Assembly (NCBI RefSeq): GCF_003626575.1
Contig: NZ_RBDY01000011.1
Span: forward strand, 1 to 64,000
DNA: 64,000 nt
Direction: 5' to 3'
Source of the DNA: Streptomyces radicis
GTDB lineage: Bacteria > Actinomycetota > Actinomycetes > Streptomycetales > Streptomycetaceae
The notes beneath the pieces were generated by a model. It saw only the letters and a program-made list of their open reading frames with translations, did not search any database and was not told the DNA's origin. Made by a program: the position numbers and the translations under genes. Shown here one piece after another: positions 18,592-26,996 of the stretch (positions are counted from its first letter, which is position 1; each line of letters opens with the position of its first letter).

Positions 18592-19494
18592 TCAGCGGGA
18601 GGAGCGGTCGGACTCGATCGTTTCCAGCAGGCTGGTGGGGCCCTGGGCGCCGTGGCCCTCCTCGGTGCGCCGGTCCAGCAGGGACAGCAGGTGGTCGAGG
18701 CGGCTCGTGTCGATGCCGCGGGAGCGGCGCAGGGCGATCAACGGGCGGGTCATCGCGGCCAGCTCGGTGACCGAGCCATAGGCCGCGGGGTCGTAGTGGG
18801 CCGTGTCGGCCTGCTGGGCGATCAGCGGCATCAACGGCGGGATCTGGCCCATCGTGCGGGACACCACGGGGGCGAAGTCGGACGCCGGGACGCCCTCGGC
18901 GCGGACCAGGGCCAGGGCGTGCAGATAGCCCACCCAGAACTCGAAGTACAGGCTGTTCATCGCCGCTTCGAAGAGCGGCGCGACCCCCGGGTCCGCGCCG
19001 ACGTAGCGGGACGCCTTGCCGAGCGCCAGGAGCGTGGCCTCGTGCTGCTCGTACGCCGCGCGCGGGCCCGCGTAGAGGAACTGCGTCTCCGGGCTGCCGA
19101 TCATCCTGTGGTCCGCCATGGCGGGCGCGGCCAGGTAGTCGGCGCCCCGCTCGGCCGCGTACGCGGCGGCGCGGCGCGCCTCGTCGGGGGAGTGCGACGT
19201 CACGTTGACCAGCGTGCGGCCCGCCACCGCGTCGCCCACGTCGGCGAGGACCCGGCGGGCCGCCGCGTCGTCCGTCACGCACAGGACGACGAGCGGCGCG
19301 GCCGCGACCGCCGCCGCCGCCGTCTCCGCGCGGAGCGCGCCCGCTGAGACGAGCGGGTCGACGCGCCCTGGCGAGCGGTTCCACGCGGCGGTCGCGTGCC
19401 CCGCGGACAGCAGCGCCCTGGCGATCGCGCCGCCCATGCGCCCGGTGCCGAGGACGGCCACGGCGGCGGACGAGGAGTGAGGGGTGTCGTTCAT
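18592..19494 (-). CDS. NAD(P)-dependent oxidoreductase, imine-reductase/6PGDH-like
   Basis: A 300-residue protein with a Rossmann domain (VAVLGTGRMGGAIARALLSAGH, then AAWNRSPGR suggesting NADPH) and an all-helical dimerisation domain. The segment PAMADHRMIGSPETQFLYAGP and the later NSLYFEFWVGYLHALAL resemble imine reductases and related beta-hydroxyacid dehydrogenase-fold enzymes. It is divergent from the P450 gene that starts 211 nt away. It could be an edge gene of the bisindole cluster or an unrelated housekeeping reductase. The ATG at 19494 was chosen because the glycine-rich motif follows about 10 residues later. Confidence 0.75.
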   Translation of the reverse strand: MNDTPHSSSAAVAVLGTGRMGGAIARALLSAGHATAAWNRSPGRVDPLVSAGALRAETAAAAVAAAPLVVLCVTDDAAARRVLADVGDAVAGRTLVNVTSHSPDEARRAAAYAAERGADYLAAPAMADHRMIGSPETQFLYAGPRAAYEQHEATLLALGKASRYVGADPGVAPLFEAAMNSLYFEFWVGYLHALALVRAEGVPASDFAPVVSRTMGQIPPLMPLIAQQADTAHYDPAAYGSVTELAAMTRPLIALRRSRGIDTSRLDHLLSLLDRRTEEGHGAQGPTSLLETIESDRSSR

Positions 19495-19705
19495 CCGGCC
19501 AGGCTGCCCTTCCCTGGCGCCCGGCGGCGCCACCCGAGGCGAATACCACCCATCCGCGTGGGATGGGGGCGGCGCGGGGCGGTCCTGCGGGGGCGTTCGC
19601 GCTCCTCAACCCCCCGCTCACGGGCCGCCGGCGCGCGATGTGGCGGCCGGGGCGGCGCACCACACTGGGACGGTCCGTCCGGAGCCGAACTCACGAGGAG
19701 TGGGG

Positions 19706-21031
19706 ATGACGACTGCCGCGACGATTCCACTGGCGGGTGACGCGGTCCCGATCCTGGGCCACGCCCTGCCGCTGCTGCGCGACCCGCTGGCCTTCCTGTC
19801 GTCCCTGCCCGACCACGGGGACCTCGTCAGGCTGCGCCTCGGGCCGCTCTCCATGGTCATGGTCTGCGACCCCGTGCTCACCCGCCATGTCCTGCGGGAC
19901 GACCGGACGTTCGACATGGGCGGGCCCATCATGGACCGCGCCAGGGAGCTCGCCGACGGCGTCGGCACCTGCCCGCGCGAGCGGCACCGAAGGCAACGGC
20001 GCCTGTGCCAGCCCGCGTTCCACCGCAGCCGCATGCCCGCCTACGGGAGCGTGATGGCCGCCTCGTGCGCCGAGGTCGCCGCCTCGTGGCGCGACGGGCA
20101 GGAGATCGACATCACCGACGAGATGGGCGCGCTGATCCTGCGGATCGTGGCCACCACCATGTTCTCCTCGGCGTCCCCCGACCTCACCCGGTCCATCGCG
20201 GACGACTTCAAGGCCATCTCGGGCCCGGTCTTCTGGCGCATCGTCATGCCGCCGCGGTTCCGGGGGCTGCCCACCCCGGGGAACCGCCGCTACCGCCGCG
20301 CGCACGCCCGGCTGCGCCGCACCGTCGCGGGCATGGTCGAGGCCCACCGCGCCGCGGGGACCGACCGCGGCGACCTGCTGTCGTCGCTGCTCGCCGCCCA
20401 GGACCCGGACAGCGAAGGTGAGCGACGCGCGCTGACCGACGACGAGGTGACCAACCAGGTCATCAACTTCTTCACGGGCGCCGACGCCACCGGGCCCGCC
20501 ATGGCCTGGGCGCTGTGCCTGGTCGCCGCCCACCCCGACATCGAGCGGCGGCTGGCCGACGAGGTGGACGAGGTGCTCGACGGCGGCCCGCCCTCGTGGG
20601 AGCACCTGCCCAGGCTCCAGCTCGCCGAGCGCGTCATGACCGAGGCGCTGCGGCTCTACACGCCCACGTGGTTCGGCAGCCGCGTGGTCACCGAGGACAC
20701 CGACCTCGGCGGCTTCAGGCTGCCCGCCGGGACCATGATCGGCTGGAGCCCCTATGTCATCCACCGCCTGCCTCAGCTGTACAAGGACCCCGAACGCTTC
20801 GACCCCGACCGGTGGTTGGACGCCGACGTCGGGCATGAGGCGTACTTCCCTTTCGGCGGCGGGGCCCGCAAGTGCATCGGCAGCCGCTTCGCCCTCTCCA
20901 CCGCCGTGCTGACGCTGGCCGCCATCACCGCCCGCTGGAGGCTGCGCCCGGTCGACGGCGGGCCGCCTCGGCCCGTCGCCAAGGTGCTGCTCGCGCCGCA
21001 CGGCACGCGCATGCGCGCCGTCGCCCGCTGA
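19706..21031 (+). CDS. cytochrome P450
   Basis: A 441-residue soluble bacterial P450. Oxygen-binding helix I is FFTGADATGPAMAWAL, the ExxR motif is EALRLY, and the haem loop is FGGGARKCIGSRFAL with the ligand Cys. GAGGAG precedes the ATG by 5 nt. The sequence, as I read it, does not show features I associate with the StaP/RebP group that closes the indolocarbazole ring; it looks more like the group with the FGGGxxKCIG haem loop that includes terpene oxidases. It is co-directional with a methyltransferase 67 nt downstream and adjoins the bisindole genes, so it probably tailors that product. Confidence 0.85.
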   Translation: MTTAATIPLAGDAVPILGHALPLLRDPLAFLSSLPDHGDLVRLRLGPLSMVMVCDPVLTRHVLRDDRTFDMGGPIMDRARELADGVGTCPRERHRRQRRLCQPAFHRSRMPAYGSVMAASCAEVAASWRDGQEIDITDEMGALILRIVATTMFSSASPDLTRSIADDFKAISGPVFWRIVMPPRFRGLPTPGNRRYRRAHARLRRTVAGMVEAHRAAGTDRGDLLSSLLAAQDPDSEGERRALTDDEVTNQVINFFTGADATGPAMAWALCLVAAHPDIERRLADEVDEVLDGGPPSWEHLPRLQLAERVMTEALRLYTPTWFGSRVVTEDTDLGGFRLPAGTMIGWSPYVIHRLPQLYKDPERFDPDRWLDADVGHEAYFPFGGGARKCIGSRFALSTAVLTLAAITARWRLRPVDGGPPRPVAKVLLAPHGTRMRAVAR

Positions 21032-21098
21032 GCCCCCACCACCGTCCCGCCGCGCGCCCATCGCGCGGCGGACCCCCGAGAAAGGAAACCGCTGGAGC

Positions 21099-21857
21099 AT
21101 GACGGCACACGGCACCACGCCCGTCCCCAGGGATGCCCTGGCCGAGCGGTCGCAGACCGTCGGCGCCCTCTTCGACGACGTCGCCGAGGCGTTCACCCGG
21201 CTCGGCGACTGGATGAGCGAGGCCCCCGGGCTTCGCGAGTGGCTCGACGCCCGGCTGCCGGGCGGCGCCCGCGCGATCGACGTCGGCTGCGGCACCGGCC
21301 GGTTCTGCCCCAGGCTCGCCGAACGGTACGAGGAGGTGATCGGCGTCGACCCCGCGGGGGCGCTCCTCGACATCGGCCGCAGGACCAACGCCGGGCCCGG
21401 CATCCGGTACGAGCGGCGCAGCGCCTACGACGTCACCCCGGAGCGGGACGGGCGGTTCGACCTCGTCTTCTCCTACAGCGCGGTCTTCCACATGCGCCCC
21501 TACGAGGCGATCCTGCCGCACCTGATCTCGCTCGTGGCACCCGGCGGGCGCATGGTGATCTTCGAGCCCGAGCGGACCCCGCTGCACGACCGCAAGGGCA
21601 AGGACGAGGACTGGCTGGTCGACGTGGCGTTCCAGAGCGCCCAGCTGGCGTACCGGATGACGGGCGACGTGGCGGCGGCCATCGACGCGCTGCGGCTGTT
21701 CTTCCACCCCAGCTGGCAGAAGCTGTGCGAGGGCAGCGCGCTGCCGAGCCGCGAGGAGTTCGGCGAGGTCTTCTCCACCTGGCTGCCGGGGGCCGAGCTG
21801 GCCCATGACGTGGTGCCCGGCATGGCCGTCGCCGTCTGGGAGGCCCCGGCCGACTGA
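21099..21857 (+). CDS. class I SAM-dependent methyltransferase
   Basis: A 252-residue Rossmann methyltransferase: motif I AIDVGCGTGRFCPRLAERY (about 64-82), acidic motif II VIGVDPAG, and FDLVFSYSAVFHMRP near motif IV. The C-terminal third is helical, with FFHPSWQKLCEG. There is no signal peptide. It lies between the P450 and the dimer-synthase gene and is likely a tailoring enzyme that puts a methyl group on the carboxylates, nitrogen or oxygen of the bisindole product. Position of methylation cannot be deduced. GGAG stands 5 nt before the ATG. Confidence 0.8.
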   Translation: MTAHGTTPVPRDALAERSQTVGALFDDVAEAFTRLGDWMSEAPGLREWLDARLPGGARAIDVGCGTGRFCPRLAERYEEVIGVDPAGALLDIGRRTNAGPGIRYERRSAYDVTPERDGRFDLVFSYSAVFHMRPYEAILPHLISLVAPGGRMVIFEPERTPLHDRKGKDEDWLVDVAFQSAQLAYRMTGDVAAAIDALRLFFHPSWQKLCEGSALPSREEFGEVFSTWLPGAELAHDVVPGMAVAVWEAPAD

Positions 21858-21892
21858 GGGCGACCGAGGGCGGGGGAGCGGACCGTGAGGAC

Positions 21893-21927
21893 GCGGCGGC
21901 CCGGGGCATCCATCCCGGGGCCGCCGC
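21893..21927. terminator. bidirectional terminator between methyltransferase and dimer synthase genes
   Basis: GCGGCGGC at 21893-21900 pairs with GCCGCCGC at 21920-21927, extended by CC/GG and a bulged G-C stem around the loop. The flanking genes converge here. Confidence 0.65.
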
Positions 21928-21965
21928 GCTCCGTCACCCGCCGCGCTCCGTCAGCCACCACGCCG

Positions 21966-24900
21966 TCACCCGCCGCGCGGGTCGAACCCCTTGAAGTAGT
22001 CGGCGTAGAAGCGCATCAGCTCGGGCACCCGCTCGGGCACCCCGGGCAACTCCGCGGCCATCGCCGCCAGATGCGTGAAGCGCAGCACGATCGACCGCAT
22101 CGCCACATCGGGCCTGGCCAGGAAGCCGGGCTCCTCCTCCAGCTCGAACGAGGGCCCCGCCGTTCGTCCAGGGCGCCCCGACGGCAGCGTCACCAGGTGC
22201 TCGGCCAGCGGCCGCATCATCCCGGTCATCACGTCGATCGCGGCGTTCATCAGCTGGGAACGGCGCAGGCTCCCGTCCGCCGCGAACCCGAAGTGCTGGA
22301 TCATCAGCTGGTTCATGAGGAAGTACGACCGGTTGAACACCACCATCGCCGCCCGCGCCGCCGGATCCGTCACCTGCTCGCGCGCCGGATTCCCGCCGTG
22401 CAGCGAGGGGTTGCGCAGCACCGGGTAGGCGGGCGTCCACGGTGGGCGCCGCCGCCCCGGCTCCTTGCGCGCCGCCGCGCGGCTCTCCGCCATCAGCAGG
22501 TCCGAGATCCGCAGGAACGTCTCGTAGTGCGACTCCTCGTCGTGCTCCACCGCGGTGAGGACGCCGCCCTCGCCGTGCTCGGTCACGAAGTCGATGGCGA
22601 ACAGCGCGCTGGAGACGTCGTCCACCTCCAACTGGTAGTCGGGATGTGCGGTGTTGACCGACTCCCGCATGAACAGGTGGTGCTCGCCGCCCCCGCGCCC
22701 CCGGTCCACGAGGAAGAGGTCGGGCACCGTGCGGATGCCCTCGCGGATCGCGTCGTAGAGGTCGCTCAACGACTGGTACGGATAGGGGCCCGCGCCGTGC
22801 GCATGACCCTTCGCGTCATCGGCCAGCTCGGGCGTCGCCCCGTGCGGCTGCTCGATCGCGATGAAACGCTGCACGCTGCCGAGGCCGAAGCCCTCGAGGC
22901 TCAGATCGAGCGGCACCCGCAACTCGCCGTTGACCGTGCCGAAGTCGATCGCCGGGAGGTGGAACGGCTGGCCCATCGCGGTGATGATGTTGTTGATGAC
23001 GAGGAAGTGCATCATCTCCTCGCGCGCGACGTTCAGCAGGCTGCCGCGCATCCCGTTGGACAGCGTCTCGCCGCCGTCGCCGCACGCCACCCGCAGCTGC
23101 TCATCGGTCCACGCGCCGCGCCGCACCAGCTCGCGGCCCGCGCCGAGCAGCGGGATCGACCAGGCGGCGTACAGGTACTGGAGCATCACGGCGAGCTCGA
23201 GCCGCGCGGCCTCCCGCAGCCCGGCATAGAGCTGGGCGCGCGTGGTGATCCTGCCGTCCCGCGCGCGCCTGGGCACCAGCAGCGGCGGCGGCCGCCGACC
23301 GGCCTCGTCCGCCCGCAGATAGGCGAGCAGCAGCCGCGCCTGAGGCCCTGTCATGTCGCGGGTGGGGGGCATGTAGAACGTCCTGTCCCGGTGCGCCGGG
23401 TCGCACATCAGCCAGATCAGCCGCGCGTGCGTGGCGACGCGCGACCGGTCGGCGAGGCTGAAGATCTCGTCCTTCATGAACGAGTACAGCAGCTCGTACG
23501 GCGCGAACACCTCGCGGTAGAGCACGTCGAGCGTGACCTGGTCGCGGGGGATCGCGTCCAGGTGCGCGCTGTCGTGCAGGGCGCGCACGTCGACGGTGGC
23601 CATGGCGGGCCAGTACCCGAGGGCGTCGTCGTTGTCGTACGCGCGGGCGGCGGAGCCAGGGGCGTCGAGGTCGCACGGCGGCTCCTCGCCCTCGGGAAGG
23701 AACAGCAGCCTGGTGGTGCCCGCCCGCGCGCGCCTGACGGCCAGCGTGGCGCGCCCATCGGGCCCGGTGGACAGCGCGCAGCCCGCCTCCCAACGGCCCC
23801 CCGCGGCGCGCACGTCCACCACGCGGATGTCGCCGCAGCGCGCGTCGGGCGCGGTCGCGCGGGCGTCGCCCGGCAGCGCGCGGGGGTTGAAGAACTGGAG
23901 CACCCGAAGACCCGACACCGCCGCGGGGCGGCCGAGCCGGTGGACCTGGACGGCGACCTCGGCGGTGCCGTCCCCGCCCGCCACCGGGTCGGGCTCCTCG
24001 AGGAAGAGCGCGGAGTCGTCGATCCGCACGACCGTCTCCTCCTCGGTGAGCAGCACGGTCGGCTCACGCCCACCGGCCGTGCCGAGCAGCACCAACGGCT
24101 CGGCGGGCGACGCCCGTTCGCCCGACCCCATGAGCGCCGTGGGCAGGGTGGGCACGGTGACGAGGCCGCCGGTCGCGTCGGTGTCGCCGAGGTAGGCCGC
24201 CGCGGGGACCCGGGCGACCAGCCGCCCCGAGTCGCGCGTGCGCAGCTCGAGGTCGCCCACGTCGAGGCGCGGCCCGGTCCTGTGCAGCGGCCCAGGGCCC
24301 GGCTCGGCGGCCCTCGAGACGGCGGGCACCGCGGTGATCAGGTCGAACGTGGCGTGCTCGGCCGTCACCTCGACCGCGGCGTTGCCCAGCGGGGACCCGG
24401 GCACCCGGCGCGCGGTCAGCAGCCGTCCCGCGGGGCATGTCCGCGCCTCGCCGCGCCGCCAGGGCGCGATGGTGCCGCGCACCCGCCAGAAGTCGGGGGT
24501 GTCGTTGGCGCGTGGCGCGGCCATGTCGGTGAGCGCGAACCGCACCACCAGGCCGCCGAACACCGCGTCCCCGACGCGCTCCCGCAGCAGCCGCGCCGCC
24601 CCCGACGCCTCGGCCTCCGCGAGCCACAGCAGCCCGGCCCCCTGGCCCTCGCCCGCGCCCTCCTCGGGGTCGGCCGCCACCACGAACTGGTGGACCACCG
24701 AGCGCCTGAAGTGCGCGGCCAGCGGGTGGTCCCCGGCGTCGAGCACGTGTCGTGAGCCCTGCCAGCGCGGCGGCTGGAGCCCGGTGACGGGCCCGGTCGC
24801 CATGTATCCGGTGTCGTGCGAGCGGCCGCGCCTGCCGAAGCCGAGCTGGCCGACCATGACGGTGGTGGTCCAGCTCGACGCGGGGTCGATGTCGAGGACC

Positions 24901-25301
24901 CGTGCGCGGTTGAACGTGGTGCCCAGGTAGTCGTTGTAGTGGCCCCACAGGTCCACATGGCGGCCCACCACGGGGTCGTCGGCCCCGGCCCGGCCCGGGG
25001 AGCGCTCCCAGCCGGTGATGCGCGCGTCGACCCAGAAGTGCCCGTTGCCCCCGAAGTTCCACCCTTTGACCGTGGAGAACCGGCCTTCGGGCGTGGTCGT
25101 GCCGTCAGGGTCGAACCGCGTGCCGAGCGCGTCGAGGTGGGCGTGGTACTCCGAGGCGGGCCCCTCGGGCGGGAACGGGCGCCCTTCGCCGGTCAGCGCG
25201 CTGTTCCCGGCCAGGTCGTAGAGCCCGGAGCGCGGCCCGGTGGGCAGCCGGGTGACGGCGGTGCCTGCGAAGTGCAGGCGCGGCAGGTCGAAGACGCTCA
25301 A
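21966..25301 (-). CDS. chromopyrrolic acid synthase-like (RebD/StaD/VioB family)
   Basis: A 1,111-residue enzyme predicted to couple two indole-3-pyruvate imine units into a chromopyrrolic acid-type skeleton using haem iron. It opens with SVFDLPRLHFAGTAVTRLPT and has DLWGHYNDYLGTTFNRARVL in its N-terminal half. In the C-terminal half is a ferritin-like iminophenylpyruvate dimer synthase domain: LYAGLREAARLELAVMLQYL, NVAREEMMHFLVINNI and AVEHDEESHYETFLRI place the Glu/His iron-type motifs. The TTG start at 25301 overlaps the TGA of the oxidase gene (TTGA) with GGAGG upstream, giving tight coupling in the same order, O then D, as in indolocarbazole clusters. The frame continues upstream, but there it is a shadow of the oxidase gene. 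Confidence 0.92.
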   Translation of the reverse strand: MSVFDLPRLHFAGTAVTRLPTGPRSGLYDLAGNSALTGEGRPFPPEGPASEYHAHLDALGTRFDPDGTTTPEGRFSTVKGWNFGGNGHFWVDARITGWERSPGRAGADDPVVGRHVDLWGHYNDYLGTTFNRARVLDIDPASSWTTTVMVGQLGFGRRGRSHDTGYMATGPVTGLQPPRWQGSRHVLDAGDHPLAAHFRRSVVHQFVVAADPEEGAGEGQGAGLLWLAEAEASGAARLLRERVGDAVFGGLVVRFALTDMAAPRANDTPDFWRVRGTIAPWRRGEARTCPAGRLLTARRVPGSPLGNAAVEVTAEHATFDLITAVPAVSRAAEPGPGPLHRTGPRLDVGDLELRTRDSGRLVARVPAAAYLGDTDATGGLVTVPTLPTALMGSGERASPAEPLVLLGTAGGREPTVLLTEEETVVRIDDSALFLEEPDPVAGGDGTAEVAVQVHRLGRPAAVSGLRVLQFFNPRALPGDARATAPDARCGDIRVVDVRAAGGRWEAGCALSTGPDGRATLAVRRARAGTTRLLFLPEGEEPPCDLDAPGSAARAYDNDDALGYWPAMATVDVRALHDSAHLDAIPRDQVTLDVLYREVFAPYELLYSFMKDEIFSLADRSRVATHARLIWLMCDPAHRDRTFYMPPTRDMTGPQARLLLAYLRADEAGRRPPPLLVPRRARDGRITTRAQLYAGLREAARLELAVMLQYLYAAWSIPLLGAGRELVRRGAWTDEQLRVACGDGGETLSNGMRGSLLNVAREEMMHFLVINNIITAMGQPFHLPAIDFGTVNGELRVPLDLSLEGFGLGSVQRFIAIEQPHGATPELADDAKGHAHGAGPYPYQSLSDLYDAIREGIRTVPDLFLVDRGRGGGEHHLFMRESVNTAHPDYQLEVDDVSSALFAIDFVTEHGEGGVLTAVEHDEESHYETFLRISDLLMAESRAAARKEPGRRRPPWTPAYPVLRNPSLHGGNPAREQVTDPAARAAMVVFNRSYFLMNQLMIQHFGFAADGSLRRSQLMNAAIDVMTGMMRPLAEHLVTLPSGRPGRTAGPSFELEEEPGFLARPDVAMRSIVLRFTHLAAMAAELPGVPERVPELMRFYADYFKGFDPRGG

Positions 25302-26776
25302 CGGGCCTCCCTGAGCGCGGAGTCGATCGCGGCGACGGCGCCGAGCGCCGACTCGATGGCGCCGTTGATCCAGGCGGGGGTGGCCGAGCAGTGCTCCCCG
25401 GCGAAGAACAGCCGCCCCTGCGGGCGGGCGGCGCGCCGCATCTCCTCGGCGTGCGCGGCGGCGTCCTTGCCCCACCGCCAGCGGCGCGACGTGCAGCCCT
25501 TGCTCCAACGGTGGCCCGCCCAGGCGACGCTGGCCGCGCCGAGCACGAACCCCGGCTCGGCCAGCGCGGGATGGAGCGGCGCCAGCTCGTCCACGACGGC
25601 CGCGTGCCGCGCGTCCGGGGAGTGCTGGCCGAGCAGCTCCGCGTCCTCGGCGATGGCGTAGGAACCGAGCAGGGTCACGCCCTTGGCCGGATCGCCCTCG
25701 CGCGGGGGGTAGTACGTCTGCCGGGTGCGGCCGCCGGTCGCCGACGCGCCGCCGGTGATGCCGTCGCGCTCCCAGAACGCCTCGCGGCAGTGCAGCGCTA
25801 TCTTGGTGGCCGCGCCGTAGTCGACGCTGTCGATGACGTCGCGCTTGTCGTCGTCCACCCCGGTGAGGGCGAGATCGCGCACCACGGAGAACGGCAACGT
25901 GCAGAGCGCGAGCGGGTGTTCGCGGCCGATCGCGCGGCGGCGGTGGCGCAGCGCGAGGCGGACCAGGTCGGGCGCGACATGCACCCCGGTGACCTCCCGG
26001 CCCAACAGGACGGGCCGGGCGAGGCGTTCGGCGAGGCGGTCCGCCAGCTGGCCCATTCCGCCGCTGAGATACAGCAGCCCGCCGCCGGACTCCAGCAGCA
26101 GGTCGTCGAGGAACCCGTAGAGCCGGGGGCCGCACCCCATGCGCAGCCCGGGGTGGTCGCCGAACACCGCGGGCAGGTCGATCCGGTCGGCGGCGGGGCC
26201 GTGCAGATAGGGCGTGAGGTCGAGGTCGTCGGCAAGCCCGAGGAGGGCGGTCAGGTCGACGGCCAGGTGGTCCCGCAGCTCGGCCGGGCCGATCGCGCGC
26301 ACGACCGCCGCGAGCCAGGCCCCGAACACCACGGTCGCCCGCCCGTACCCCTCCGTCGGCACGGTGCGCCGCAGGTCGTCCACGAGCGGCCGGGCCGCGT
26401 CCTTCACCTTGACCCAACCGTCCCCGGCGCTCAGGTAGTTGTGGTCGTCGCTCAGGATCGTGCGGAACGGGCGCAGCGCGTGCGAGAGCCCCAGCTTCTC
26501 CACGTACCGCAGGGTCAGGCCGTGCCCGGCGGGGATCCGCATGGCCCCCAACTCGGCGTAGGGGGCGTCCTCTTCCGGCCCGAAGCGGTGGGTCCAGATC
26601 CGGCCCCCGATCCGCTCGCTGCCCTCGAGCACCGTCACCCGGTGCCCGAGCGACTCCAGCTCGTGCGCCGCCACCAGGCCCGCGATCCCCGCCCCGAGCA
26701 CGGCGACGCTTCCCCCGCCGCCCTTCTGATGGCCGTCCCCCGTGACTGCGGACGCCGTCCGCGTTGTTGCCCACAT
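25298..26776 (-). CDS. FAD-dependent tryptophan oxidase (RebO/StaO/VioA-like)
   Basis: A 492-residue flavin amine oxidase expected to oxidise tryptophan or chlorotryptophan to the indole-3-pyruvate imine, with FAD as cofactor. The dinucleotide-binding motif VAVLGAGIAGLVAAHELESL and GSERIGGRIWTHRF are near the N-terminus; the C-terminal FAD loop is RLFFAGEHCSATPAWINGAI. An internal GGMGQLADRLAE segment is typical of the family. The ATG at 26776 follows GGAG. It is the first gene of an O-D operon transcribed divergently from the halogenase operon, with a 220-bp shared promoter region. Confidence 0.93.
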   Translation of the reverse strand: MWATTRTASAVTGDGHQKGGGGSVAVLGAGIAGLVAAHELESLGHRVTVLEGSERIGGRIWTHRFGPEEDAPYAELGAMRIPAGHGLTLRYVEKLGLSHALRPFRTILSDDHNYLSAGDGWVKVKDAARPLVDDLRRTVPTEGYGRATVVFGAWLAAVVRAIGPAELRDHLAVDLTALLGLADDLDLTPYLHGPAADRIDLPAVFGDHPGLRMGCGPRLYGFLDDLLLESGGGLLYLSGGMGQLADRLAERLARPVLLGREVTGVHVAPDLVRLALRHRRRAIGREHPLALCTLPFSVVRDLALTGVDDDKRDVIDSVDYGAATKIALHCREAFWERDGITGGASATGGRTRQTYYPPREGDPAKGVTLLGSYAIAEDAELLGQHSPDARHAAVVDELAPLHPALAEPGFVLGAASVAWAGHRWSKGCTSRRWRWGKDAAAHAEEMRRAARPQGRLFFAGEHCSATPAWINGAIESALGAVAAIDSALREAR

Positions 26777-26996
26777 GGGAGACGACTCTCCGGGATCAGG
26801 GGGCCGCGCCACATCCCCCGGTCGATCAGCGGGAAGTGGGGCGCGCCGCGTTTCTCCGCCGTTCCCTTCCGGTTCTGTCGACGGCCATCCCACGCGATCG
26901 CGTAGGTTGCTCCGCCGTTTCCCGCGAACGTCGCTCGGCCGCTCCTACCATGGGCCCTGATCCGGCAGACGGGGCGAACCAGGGAGGAATTCGGCC

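Noticed and set aside
25302..26774. N-terminal extension of the dimer synthase to 1,602 residues
   Set aside because: The extension is the oxidase gene read in another frame; the coupled TTG at 25301 with GGAGG upstream is the real start.
26890..26996. CGCGATCGCG in the oxidase/halogenase intergenic region as an operator
   Set aside because: Too short and common in this base composition; no second copy was seen near the other cluster genes.
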